A DNA stretch of 64,000 bases from Arcobacter sp. FWKO B (GTDB lineage: Bacteria; Campylobacterota; Campylobacteria; Campylobacterales; Arcobacteraceae), in NCBI RefSeq assembly GCF_014844135.1, contig NZ_CP041403.1, positions 806,001 through 870,000 of the forward strand, written 5' to 3'. A program made the position numbers and the translations under genes. This document shows, in pieces, positions 15,745 through 23,891 of this stretch. The notes under the pieces were generated by a model that worked only from the letters and a program-made list of their open reading frames with translations, had not been told where the DNA came from and searched no databases. Each line of letters begins with the position of its first letter. Positions within the stretch are counted from its first letter, which is position 1.

Positions 15745-18700
15745 ATGATTATTAAGCCGAACTGGGAACAATTTAAATCTAAATTTAATGATAGTCCAAC
15801 ATACTATTTTGAATATTTTTGTTATTTGCTTTTTTGTCTTGAGTACAATAAACCACAAGGTATTTTTCGTTATAAAAATCAGTCAGGTATTGAATGGAAT
15901 CCTATTGAAGTAGATGGCAGAATAATAGTAGCTCAATGTAAGTTTTATGACACATCACTAGGTAGTCATAAAGATGAAATCATTGAAATGCTTACTACTA
16001 TACAAAAAAATTACACGACACCATGTGAATTAAAATTTTATACCAATCAAGACTGGGGTCAAGGTAAAAAGCGAGGAACAAATGATTCTCAGCCAAAAAT
16101 AGAGATAGAAACAAAAGCCAAAGAATACAATATAACGATTGACTGGCGTACTAATGAGACTTATTTTTTATCACCTGATGTAGCTTTCAATCAAGAATTA
16201 ATGAAACACTTTTTTACTGATTCAAGTATTTATGATTTAGTTAATGAAAAGCAGACCCATACAGAAAGGGTGTTAAGTAATATTCACACACAAATTAATT
16301 TCAATTCAAGAATTATTGAAATTGATAAAACAAAAGAAATCAATGAGATAAAAAACCAACTAATATTTAATCAAGCATTAATTTTAAGTGGAACTGGTGG
16401 AACTGGAAAGACAGCTATTATAAAAAAACTTTATGAAGATATTAAAAATGATATGCCTTTTTATCTTTTTAAAGCGAGTGAGTTTGAAACTAATCAAATT
16501 GATAACTTATTTGGTCAATACAGTTTTAAAAAATTCATTGATATACACGAACAAGACCAAGAAAAAATTATTATAGTTGACTCAGCTGAAAAAATATTAG
16601 ATTTAAACAATAATGAACCGTTTAAAGAGTTTTTCCAAACATTAATTAAATATAAATGGAAAGTAGTTTTTACTACTCGACATACTTATTTGAATGATTT
16701 ATATTATCATTTTTCTCAACTTGAAATTATTCCATTTACTGTAAATATTGAAAACTTAAATATTGAAGAACTAAATATACTATCTAGTGGCTATGAATTT
16801 AATTTACCTCAAGACGAAAAGTTATTAGATTTAGTCAAAAATCCATTTTATCTTAATGAGTATTTGTCTAATTACTCAAATGATGAAATCGACTATCAAG
16901 ACTTTAAGAACAGACTATGGAATCAAAATATTGGTACACAAGATATGGCAAAATGCTTTTTTGAAATTGCTTTTAAAAGGGCCAATGAAGGGCAATTTTA
17001 TGTGGATATTGATTGTGTTAACGATAGATTAAAGCAATTGCAAAAAAAGGGAATTTTAGGTTATGAAAAAAATTTAGGTTATTTTATTACTCATGATATT
17101 TATGAGGAATGGGCATTAGAGGGAATTGTAAATAAAGAATTTATTACTAAGAGTGATATAAAAAGCTTTTTTGAAAAGATTGGTAGTTCTTTGCCTATGC
17201 GAAGAGCTTTTAGATGTTGGGTATCTGAAAAACTACTTCTTGATGATGAAAATATTAAAACTTTCATTGAAGAAATCATAGCTAGTGTAGATATAGAAAT
17301 ATTTTGGAAAGATGAAATATTTATATCAATATTATTATCTGAATATTCAGATACTTTTTTTAAGAACTTTAAAAGAGAGCTTTTAGACAATGATTATGAA
17401 CTATTGAGCCGAATATCTTTTTTATTGAGACTAGCTTGTAAAGAAGTTGATAATAGCTTTTGGGAAAGTCTTGGATTGAAAAATCAACAACTACAAGAAG
17501 CAAAATATATTTTTACTAAGCCCAAAGGTACTGGTTGGAAGAGCTTTATCAATTTTGTTTATGAAAATATTGAAATTATAGGTCTTGCTAAAATAGACTT
17601 ATTATTGCCTATATTACAAGATTGGAATTCTAAATTTCAAGAAGGAAGTACTACAAGAAATGCTTCATTAACTGCACTAAAATATTATGACTTAATAAAT
17701 CAAAAAGAATATAAATACAGTTATGATGAATCTATTAAAACTATTTGTAAAGTTATTTCCAGTGGTTCATTTGAAATCAAAGATGAACTGTCTGCTATAT
17801 TTGATGAGATAGTTGAGAAAAAATTAAAAAATCATAATGATACTTATTATGAGCTCTCAAAAATGATTTTAACAAGTTGGGAAGGACTTTTAATATCTAA
17901 TAATTTGCCTGAACAAGTATTGAAGTTGGCAGATTTATTTTGGACGAAGACGCCTAGAAAAGTTAAAAATGGTGGAACATTTCCTCACTATGAAAGAAAA
18001 AAAGTTGAAGATGCTTTTAATCTGTCAAGCAAATATGAATTCAAATATTTCCCAGCAAGTGCATTGCAAACTCCTATATATTTTCTTTTGAAAAATCATT
18101 TTAGTATCACTATTGATTTTATTCTTGATTTTATCAATAAATCGGTTGAATACTATTCTAAATCTGGATGGGAATATAAAGAAGAAATTCAAATGATTGA
18201 TGTTTTTGTAGATGAAAACATTACAATACAACAATGTCACAGTAAATCATTATGGAATATATATAGAGGGAATAGCTCTCCTGTTATGCCTAACTTAATG
18301 CAGTCAATTCATATGGCACTTGAAAAGTATCTTTTAGAAATAAGTAAGATATTAAAAACAGAAGATTTAGAGTTTTGGCTTTTGTATTTGCTCCAAAAGT
18401 CCAAATCTTCATCACTATCAGCAATTGTTGCTAGTGTAGTTTTGGCTAATTCAGATAAAGCATTTAATATTGCCGTGATACTTTTCAAGACAAAAGAGTT
18501 TATTCAAGCTGATTTTCATAGGCAAATTCACGAACATAGTATTAAGAATTTGTACGGTATTGGATATGGACTAAATTGGCAAACACAAATTTTTCAGGAT
18601 GAAAGATTAAAAACATGTGAAGATAAGCATAGAAATTCTAGTTTAGAAAGTTTGTTTTTAAACTATCAAATGTTTAGAACAAGTGAAATAAGCGAAGAAG

Positions 18701-20436
18701 AATCAGAAAAACGACAAAAAATATTATGGGATATTTTGGATAACTACTATAAACAACTACCTAATGAAGAGAGTCAATCCGAAGAAGATAGAATTTGGAG
18801 AATGGCATTAGCAAGAATGGATAAAAGAAAAATGGATATAGAAATTAAAAAAGTAGATGATGGAGTTCAAATTACTTTTAATCCAAAACTATCGCCAGAA
18901 CTTAAAAAGTATAGTCAAGAAGCACAGGAAAACTCTCAAAATACGATAAAGTACACTACACTCTATCTTTGGTCAGTAAATAAAATAGACAATAATAAAG
19001 ATTATAAAAAATATACAATTTATGAGGAAAATCCTCTTTTAGTATTAGAACAAATTAAAGAAGTTATAGCAATACCTCATGACAAAAGAGACTTTATTTT
19101 TCAAGATAAAATCTTTCCACATGTAAGCATTATTTTATTAAGAGATTATATTGAGTTGCTTTCAAGCGAAGATAAAGAACTTTGTAGAGATATAATTTTT
19201 GAATTTGCTCGTTTACCACTAGCAGAAAACTATCATTATCAAGTTTCAGATGGAGTTGATAAAGCTATTAAGTATTTACCTATATTACTAATTTATTTCC
19301 CAGAACTCAAAAACGATATAAAAATACTTTTATTGTTAAATCTTTTTGATGACTATCAAATAGGAATGGGTGGAAAACATTTTTATGATTTTGCAATTGA
19401 GGCTATTGATACTTACCTTAACAAGGAAAGTAATTCTTTTATAGTGGCATATTTACTTTTAAAACCTAAATATGATGAGCTAATTAAATCTAATTATTAT
19501 GGACAAAAACGAGTGAGTAAACAAGACTTGCTTAAAAACTTTTTTCAATCAAATGAAGAGATTTTTGAGAAGTTTGCTTCTAATGAATTAAGATTATCTG
19601 ATAATGAAATTAAAACAACTCAATTGGATGTTTTAATTGTTGCTTTTAAAATGATAGTTACCTTTAAATCTACTGTAGAAAAAAAGTTCACTCAAAAGAT
19701 TATTGAGATGTTATGCATAAATATTTTTAATAAAACAGACGACAAAGTGGACTATGATGTAAAACAACAGTTTATAAATAATTTTGCACTCTTTATATTA
19801 GAAGTAGATAAAGATGTTATTCAGTTTTATTTACAACCTTTGATTAATTCATTTAAGCCAACAGAAGAGATGGCTAGTTTGCTGACTCAGTTAATTTATA
19901 CTCAAGACAGAATAAATAGATACGATAACTTTTGGCATGTGTGGGAGCTTTTTGAGAATAAAATAATAGAGATTTGTAAGGATGGAGATAAGTATAGTTA
20001 TATTGACCAAATCATAAAGGCTTATTTATTGGCTTCTGGACAATATGGTTCTTTGTGGACAGAGACCGCAAAAGAATGGCATTCATTTAAAGAGAAAGAT
20101 AAAAGATTTATCAAAAGGATTTCAGAGAAAATCGGGCATTGTCCTTCATCCATTTATTCTTTGTCAAAATTTTTAACAAGCATTGGTTCTACATATCATA
20201 ATGATGGTATAAGTTGGATTGCAAATATGCTTAGAAACAATAATAGTTTATCAACTGATAAATTAGAACCAGACACGGTGTTTCATCTAGAAAACTTAAT
20301 CAGAAAATATGTATTTCTTCAAAGTGAAAAGATAAAAAAAGAAAGAAAAACCAAAGATGATGTTTTGATTATTTTAAACTTTTTAGTTGAAAAAGGCTCT
20401 GCAGTAGCATATATGTTAAGAGAGAAAGTTTTATGA
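15745..20436 (+). CDS. Large STAND-type NTPase with N-terminal PD-(D/E)XK nuclease domain (Avs-like defence effector)
   Basis: 1563 residues. The first 150 or so resemble restriction-type nucleases: GIEWNPIEVDGRIIVAQCKF gives Glu50/Glu55 and the QxK element Q64-C-K66, followed by KFYTNQDWGQGKK. Next is a P-loop GTGGTGKT (216-223), Walker B IIIVDSAE (275-282), a sensor strand VVFTTR (307-312) and the NPF motif (366-368) typical of STAND ATPases. The remaining 1100 residues are alpha-helical and probably sense a trigger. The order nuclease-STAND-helical repeats is that of Avs anti-phage proteins, where phage recognition drives oligomerisation and DNA cutting. Coupled to the KilA-N gene; the stop overlaps the start of a dead fic gene. 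Function inferred, not shown. Confidence 0.78.
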   Translation: MIIKPNWEQFKSKFNDSPTYYFEYFCYLLFCLEYNKPQGIFRYKNQSGIEWNPIEVDGRIIVAQCKFYDTSLGSHKDEIIEMLTTIQKNYTTPCELKFYTNQDWGQGKKRGTNDSQPKIEIETKAKEYNITIDWRTNETYFLSPDVAFNQELMKHFFTDSSIYDLVNEKQTHTERVLSNIHTQINFNSRIIEIDKTKEINEIKNQLIFNQALILSGTGGTGKTAIIKKLYEDIKNDMPFYLFKASEFETNQIDNLFGQYSFKKFIDIHEQDQEKIIIVDSAEKILDLNNNEPFKEFFQTLIKYKWKVVFTTRHTYLNDLYYHFSQLEIIPFTVNIENLNIEELNILSSGYEFNLPQDEKLLDLVKNPFYLNEYLSNYSNDEIDYQDFKNRLWNQNIGTQDMAKCFFEIAFKRANEGQFYVDIDCVNDRLKQLQKKGILGYEKNLGYFITHDIYEEWALEGIVNKEFITKSDIKSFFEKIGSSLPMRRAFRCWVSEKLLLDDENIKTFIEEIIASVDIEIFWKDEIFISILLSEYSDTFFKNFKRELLDNDYELLSRISFLLRLACKEVDNSFWESLGLKNQQLQEAKYIFTKPKGTGWKSFINFVYENIEIIGLAKIDLLLPILQDWNSKFQEGSTTRNASLTALKYYDLINQKEYKYSYDESIKTICKVISSGSFEIKDELSAIFDEIVEKKLKNHNDTYYELSKMILTSWEGLLISNNLPEQVLKLADLFWTKTPRKVKNGGTFPHYERKKVEDAFNLSSKYEFKYFPASALQTPIYFLLKNHFSITIDFILDFINKSVEYYSKSGWEYKEEIQMIDVFVDENITIQQCHSKSLWNIYRGNSSPVMPNLMQSIHMALEKYLLEISKILKTEDLEFWLLYLLQKSKSSSLSAIVASVVLANSDKAFNIAVILFKTKEFIQADFHRQIHEHSIKNLYGIGYGLNWQTQIFQDERLKTCEDKHRNSSLESLFLNYQMFRTSEISEEESEKRQKILWDILDNYYKQLPNEESQSEEDRIWRMALARMDKRKMDIEIKKVDDGVQITFNPKLSPELKKYSQEAQENSQNTIKYTTLYLWSVNKIDNNKDYKKYTIYEENPLLVLEQIKEVIAIPHDKRDFIFQDKIFPHVSIILLRDYIELLSSEDKELCRDIIFEFARLPLAENYHYQVSDGVDKAIKYLPILLIYFPELKNDIKILLLLNLFDDYQIGMGGKHFYDFAIEAIDTYLNKESNSFIVAYLLLKPKYDELIKSNYYGQKRVSKQDLLKNFFQSNEEIFEKFASNELRLSDNEIKTTQLDVLIVAFKMIVTFKSTVEKKFTQKIIEMLCINIFNKTDDKVDYDVKQQFINNFALFILEVDKDVIQFYLQPLINSFKPTEEMASLLTQLIYTQDRINRYDNFWHVWELFENKIIEICKDGDKYSYIDQIIKAYLLASGQYGSLWTETAKEWHSFKEKDKRFIKRISEKIGHCPSSIYSLSKFLTSIGSTYHNDGISWIANMLRNNNSLSTDKLEPDTVFHLENLIRKYVFLQSEKIKKERKTKDDVLIILNFLVEKGSAVAYMLREKVL

Positions 20437-20606
20437 AAAATATAAATATTAGCTTTCTGCCATTGTCTTACCAAATAGAAACCCAAAAAGTCCTCAAAAA
20501 AGCCATATAAGTAAACCGTGCTTTAGCAAACTAAAACGGTATGGCTAAAATCATCCCAAATATAGCTATTTTTAATCTCTTTGGTACTTCATGAATTTAG
20601 ATAATA
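20433..20606 (+). pseudogene. Decayed N-terminus of a Fic/Doc-family gene
   Basis: ATG 20433 overlaps the STAND stop (ATGA), the layout of a coupled third gene. The frame reads FLPLSYQIETQKVLKKAI, stop, VNRALAN, stop, NGMAKIIPN, and then TS-stop-I-stop where Fic proteins have SSEIEN. This follows the start of Fic adenylyltransferases (LETKAVLKK, NRALAEL, AKTIPN) with four in-frame stops and a small deletion, all in one frame. The catalytic HPFxxGNGR part is absent. It shows that the operon once had a Fic gene. Confidence 0.7.
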
Positions 20607-20643
20607 TACCGAGAAAATTAAAAAATTTATGTATATTTTTTTG

Positions 20644-20674
20644 ATATGTTAAAAAAACACAAAATTTTACCCAT
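20644..20674. repeat. 33-bp palindromic repeat, copy 5 (downstream, degenerate)
   Basis: ATATGTTAA-N13-TTTACCCAT. It matches the upstream repeats but is 2 bp shorter and lies after the Fic remnant, so the repeat family brackets the KilA-N operon. Confidence 0.5.
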
Positions 20675-20731
20675 AGCTCAAAACTAATGTCAAAAAAATA
20701 CCAAAATCCTAACATTCACCAATTCCAACAT

Positions 20732-20923
20732 CTACCTCACTCTTCGCCTTTCCACCCACTTATAATCCATATCATCTTTGATATAGCTAAAGAACATTTT
20801 GCCAGAATTTCTCCATGCGTCAAGGACGATGCCCTCATCAAATGGTCTTCCTTTGGCGGTGATGCTTATGGCGTGGTGTTCATAGAAGTAGCTTCCTTGG
20901 TTAGGTAATCTTGTGTTTTGGGA
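20732..20923 (-). pseudogene. C-terminal remnant of an unrecognised gene, G+C-richer than neighbours
   Basis: A 63-codon frame on the minus strand, open from a stop at 20926-20924 to TAG at 20734-20732, with no start codon. It reads as a real protein end: GSYFYEHHAISITAKGRPF, then DEGIVLDAWRNSGKMFFSYI and KDDMDYKWVERR. Codon choice is visibly richer in G and C than flanking genes. I do not know the family; a secreted-toxin or hydrolase tail is possible. It looks like a leftover of a transferred gene at the island edge. The opposite-strand 73-codon frame looks less protein-like. Confidence 0.5.
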
Positions 20924-20934
20924 TTAAAATTTCG

Positions 20935-20948
20935 TTGATTCATATCAA
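20935..20948 (+). promoter_or_regulatory. Fnr-type promoter box of hcp
   Basis: TTGATTCATATCAA. With the centre at -41.5 the start is near 20983, and TAAACT at 20971-20976 occupies the -10 position. Confidence 0.72.
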
Positions 20949-21010
20949 TGACTCAAACTCTTTCATTTGTTAAACTTCGCCCCAATTTAATATTTAAGGA
21001 GTTTTACAAA

Positions 21011-22330
21011 ATGAGTATGTTTTGTTATCAATGTGAAATGAGTACGCCAAATGGCTGTGGCTCAACTGGGGCAACTGTTGGAACTTGCGGAAAAGATGAA
21101 AATTTATCTCGTCTTCAAGATACTATGATATTTGGACTAAAAGGATTAAGTGCTTATAGAGAACACTTAAATGAACTAAATCCTACACTTACAAAAAATG
21201 TAGATGATATAATGAGTGAAACACTATATTTTACTTTGACAAATGTAAATTTCAATTTTGATGACCATATCAAACAACTTTTAAAAGTTGGAAGTGCAGG
21301 GATAGAGGTGATGGACTTGCTTTCAAATGCACATACCAATAAATTTGGAGTTCCAACTCCTGTAAATGTATCACAAAACAAAGTGGAAGGAAAGGCTATC
21401 TTAGTAAGTGGACACAATCTTGATATGCTAGAAAAACTTTTAATTGCTACACAAGATAAGGGGATAAATATCTATACACACTCAGAAATGCTTCCAGCTC
21501 ATGGCTATCCTGAACTTAGAAAATTTGACCATTTAAAAGGCAATATTGGTAAAGCTTGGTTTGATCAGGCTAAACTTATGGAAAACTTCCAAGGTACTTT
21601 TGTGGTAAATACAAACTGTATTGTTCCACCAAAAAAAGATTGTTCATATCTTGATAGACTTTTTACTTACAAAATAGTAGGTGTTGAAGGTGCTACAAAA
21701 ATAGAAAATGATGATTTTAGTGAGCTTATAGAAAAAACTCTTCAATGTAGTGAAAATCACACACTAGAATCTCCAACTATCCTAAATACTGGACATCACT
21801 ACAAAAGCATATTGACCCTTGCACCACAAATAATAGATGCTATTCAAACTGGTAAAATAAAACAATTTTTTGTAATAGCAGGTTGTGATGCACCAGGAAA
21901 AGCTGGAGATTATTATAGACAAATGGCACAAAATATGCCAAAAGATTGTGTAATCATAACTTCAAGTTGTGGGAAGTTTAGATTTAATGATATAGATTTT
22001 GGGAATATCAAAGGTACTGATATACCAAGATACATTGACCTTGGACAGTGTAATGACAGCAATGGAGCAGTAGAAATTGCAAAAGCACTAAGTGGAGCAT
22101 TAAACACACCAATTAATGACCTTCCTATTTCTATAGTACTTTCTTGGATGGAACAAAAAGCAGTTATTATCCTTTTAGGACTTTTTAGTCTAGGTATCCA
22201 AAACATCTACCTTGGACCAAAACCTCCACAGTTTGTAAACGAAAATATTTTTAACTTTTTAAGTGAGCATTTCAACCTTCATCTTACAGGTGATGCAAAA
22301 GAAGATTTAGCAAATCTTTTGATAGCTTGA
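21011..22330 (+). CDS. hcp: Hybrid cluster protein (hydroxylamine/NO reductase), short form
   Basis: 439 residues from ATG 21011, which has AAGGAG before it; the frame stays open further upstream, but that part overlaps the promoter box. The N-terminal cysteines (FCYQCEMSTPNGC and GTCGKDENLSRLQD) bind a cubane cluster; later HSEMLPAHGYPEL, NTNCIVPP, VIAGCDAPGKAGDYY and SSCGKFRFN hold the hybrid Fe-S-O cluster, and LSWMEQKAV completes the family pattern. It is about 100 residues shorter than E. coli Hcp, like other short forms lacking part of the first helical domain. Hcp reduces NO or hydroxylamine under anaerobic nitrosative stress, in line with its Fnr-type promoter. Confidence 0.93.
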   Translation: MSMFCYQCEMSTPNGCGSTGATVGTCGKDENLSRLQDTMIFGLKGLSAYREHLNELNPTLTKNVDDIMSETLYFTLTNVNFNFDDHIKQLLKVGSAGIEVMDLLSNAHTNKFGVPTPVNVSQNKVEGKAILVSGHNLDMLEKLLIATQDKGINIYTHSEMLPAHGYPELRKFDHLKGNIGKAWFDQAKLMENFQGTFVVNTNCIVPPKKDCSYLDRLFTYKIVGVEGATKIENDDFSELIEKTLQCSENHTLESPTILNTGHHYKSILTLAPQIIDAIQTGKIKQFFVIAGCDAPGKAGDYYRQMAQNMPKDCVIITSSCGKFRFNDIDFGNIKGTDIPRYIDLGQCNDSNGAVEIAKALSGALNTPINDLPISIVLSWMEQKAVIILLGLFSLGIQNIYLGPKPPQFVNENIFNFLSEHFNLHLTGDAKEDLANLLIA

Positions 22331-22428
22331 TACAAAAATAGACGGGTTAACTCCAATGTCATTAAGTTAAGAGTTCAAAATGCCAGATGTCTAACAAAGA
22401 GTAAAAGCACAAAATCTAGTGCATCTTT

Positions 22429-22481
22429 AAGACAAGCCCAGATGCTTGTGAGAAGCACTCTCTGTGAGTCATCTGGGGTTC
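22429..22481. repeat. Dispersed hairpin repeat, copy 3
   Basis: AAGACAAGCCCAGAT ... ATCTGGGGTTC with an inner GTGAGAAGCAC hairpin. It lies in the 202-bp space between convergent hcp and the FmdE-like gene; a decayed second copy may occupy 22344-22428. It could serve as a terminator for either gene. Confidence 0.68.
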
Positions 22482-22532
22482 AGATAGATAAAATTTATTA
22501 ACTTAACTGAATAACATTACTTGCTACCTCAT

Positions 22533-23126
22533 CTATCTTATTATCCTAATAGCATTTTGCTTATGATTTAATAAAATCTCTTTTACTCTTCTTTGCCATT
22601 GCTGACCAAAAAGTTGAGCTTCTTCTTCTGTAGCTCTATTTGAAATAACTTTTTGCATAAGATTAAAGTTGATATCACTTATAGCTAGATTTGATATATC
22701 ATAGCTTACCTCTACGCTTTGGTTGTTATCAAGTCTTGTAAATTTCATTTCACCATTGATTTTTTTGTCATAAAACAATCTATTATTTCTTGCAAAATTG
22801 CCATTTAAACCTTTGAAACCATCTTCTTCTTTTGCCCCTGTTATAAAAGATGCTACATTAGCCATAACACCTATAACTCCATCAGCTTTTTTACCTTTCA
22901 TTTCTATCTTTACATTACCTCTTGTTGGAAGCTCATCTTTATGCAAAGCCTTAAGTGCAGCCAATGTCATAAGATATGCACCAGCTACTGTAGGGCAAGA
23001 GTGTCCACTAAGCTTTACAACATCTTCATAAGAAAAAACAACTGTTTTTGGAAGTCCCAGTACAAAGCCAAGAGGCTCAAACATCTCTATTTTTTCTACA
23101 TTATTAAAAAAATCCAAATATTCCAT
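22533..23126 (-). CDS. FmdE family protein
   Basis: 197 residues with the FmdE signature SYEDVVKLSGHSCPTVAGAYL near residues 32-52, giving the conserved His and Cys of the putative metal site. FmdE was named from the molybdenum formylmethanofuran dehydrogenase operon; in non-methanogens its role is unknown, though it is often near molybdenum or iron-sulfur genes. AGGAG precedes the ATG. It has an Fnr-type promoter at 23175 and, further upstream, RNA element B with a second box, the same order as at the Crp/Fnr gene. Confidence 0.82.
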   Translation of the reverse strand: MEYLDFFNNVEKIEMFEPLGFVLGLPKTVVFSYEDVVKLSGHSCPTVAGAYLMTLAALKALHKDELPTRGNVKIEMKGKKADGVIGVMANVASFITGAKEEDGFKGLNGNFARNNRLFYDKKINGEMKFTRLDNNQSVEVSYDISNLAISDINFNLMQKVISNRATEEEAQLFGQQWQRRVKEILLNHKQNAIRIIR

Positions 23127-23174
23127 TTTTTCTCCTATTTTTGAAAAGTTTATTATAAAAAAGGATTTTTTACA

Positions 23175-23188
23175 TTGATTTGTATCAA
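23175..23188 (-). promoter_or_regulatory. Fnr-type box of the FmdE-like gene
   Basis: TTGATTTGTATCAA. A centre at -41.5 gives a start near 23140 with TAAACT at 23152-23147 as -10, leaving a 14-base leader. Confidence 0.7.
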
Positions 23189-23224
23189 GTGGGGTATTTA
23201 ATCAGTTAGTATCTTGAAGTTTAA

Positions 23225-23336
23225 TATAACCAGCCAATTTGTTTACTCGTATCTTTAAAGTAGTACAAAGGAGGTGTTGTTGACTATTAAGTAAGGTTAT
23301 ATGAAAAATCACATATTTACAAAGTAGCTGGCTATA
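23225..23336 (-). ncRNA. Candidate structured RNA B, homologue of element A
   Basis: On the minus strand 23336-23320 pairs with 23241-23225 in 14 of 17 positions, and 23294-23290 with 23247-23243 (UUACU/AGUAA), enclosing AGUCAACAACACCUCC followed by UUUGUACUA. The core is nearly identical to element A, while stem sequences differ but still pair, which supports a conserved structure. An Fnr-type box centred at 23377.5 places transcription start at 23336, the first base of the stem, with TAATAT at 23348-23343 as -10. CACCUCCUUU equals the tail of 16S rRNA that pairs with ribosome sites. It may be a free small RNA or a leader of the FmdE-like gene. Confidence 0.62.
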
Positions 23337-23370
23337 AGTAGAATATTATCAAATTTATAAACTTAATTCT

Positions 23371-23384
23371 TTGATGTTTGTCAA
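23371..23384 (-). promoter_or_regulatory. Fnr-type box driving RNA element B
   Basis: TTGATGTTTGTCAA, centred 41.5 bp from the first base of the RNA B stem on the minus strand. No protein gene starts within 200 bp on that side, so an RNA target is the simplest reading. Confidence 0.62.
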
Positions 23385-23410
23385 AAAAATAGTATTTCTT
23401 AAACTTTTTT

Positions 23411-23890
23411 TTATTTCTTTCTAAAAGTTTTGATAAATATAGATAGTCTTAGCATTATAGCCTGAAAAAAGGAGTTTTTATCACTATCTAAACTTTGAAG
23501 ATAACTCACTATTTCACTCCTACCAAACATAGAAGCAAAGACTATTGGAGACTTTGAAAATCTATTGTCTATTATAACCCCATTTTCTACCAAAAGTTTG
23601 CAAATATCAAGATAACCTTTAAATGCCACACCAGCGATGATACTATGCCCATGGTCATTTACACTATTTACATCTGCTCCCATTTCTACAAGCATCTTAG
23701 ATGTTTCATAGTTTCCATTATATGCACTAAGCATAAGCAATGTATTACCCCTTGAATCTTTGAGCTCTATAGGAAGTCCAGATTTTATCATACTTTGCAA
23801 GGTGGATGTTTCACCACTTCTTGCAAAATCAAGTGCCATTTGTTGAAGCTCTATATATCTTTTTTCTTCATCAGCACTCAAAGTAATCAT
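23411..23890 (-). CDS. Ankyrin-repeat protein paired with catalase
   Basis: 159 residues with three or so ankyrin repeats (GNTLLMLSAYNGNYETSKML, GADVNSVNDHGHSIIAGVAF, KGYLDICKLLVENG), no signal peptide, and a basic C-terminal tail. It starts 1 bp after the katA stop, so it is transcribed with katA. In Campylobacter jejuni the equivalent gene next to katA (Cj1386) helps deliver haem to catalase; the same job is likely here by position and family. Confidence 0.82.
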   Translation of the reverse strand: MITLSADEEKRYIELQQMALDFARSGETSTLQSMIKSGLPIELKDSRGNTLLMLSAYNGNYETSKMLVEMGADVNSVNDHGHSIIAGVAFKGYLDICKLLVENGVIIDNRFSKSPIVFASMFGRSEIVSYLQSLDSDKNSFFQAIMLRLSIFIKTFRKK

Positions 23891-23891
23891 T

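Noticed and set aside
20687-20908. 73-codon plus-strand frame as a gene
   Set aside because: The opposite strand reads as a much more protein-like sequence; the plus frame has no ribosome site and odd composition.
14436-20950. Prophage
   Set aside because: KilA-N domains occur in phages, but no integrase, capsid, terminase or lysis genes are present.
23271-23300. GGAGGTG as a ribosome site for a tiny plus-strand ORF
   Set aside because: The frames after it are only a few codons and differ between the two copies, while stems and minus-strand promoter spacing are conserved.
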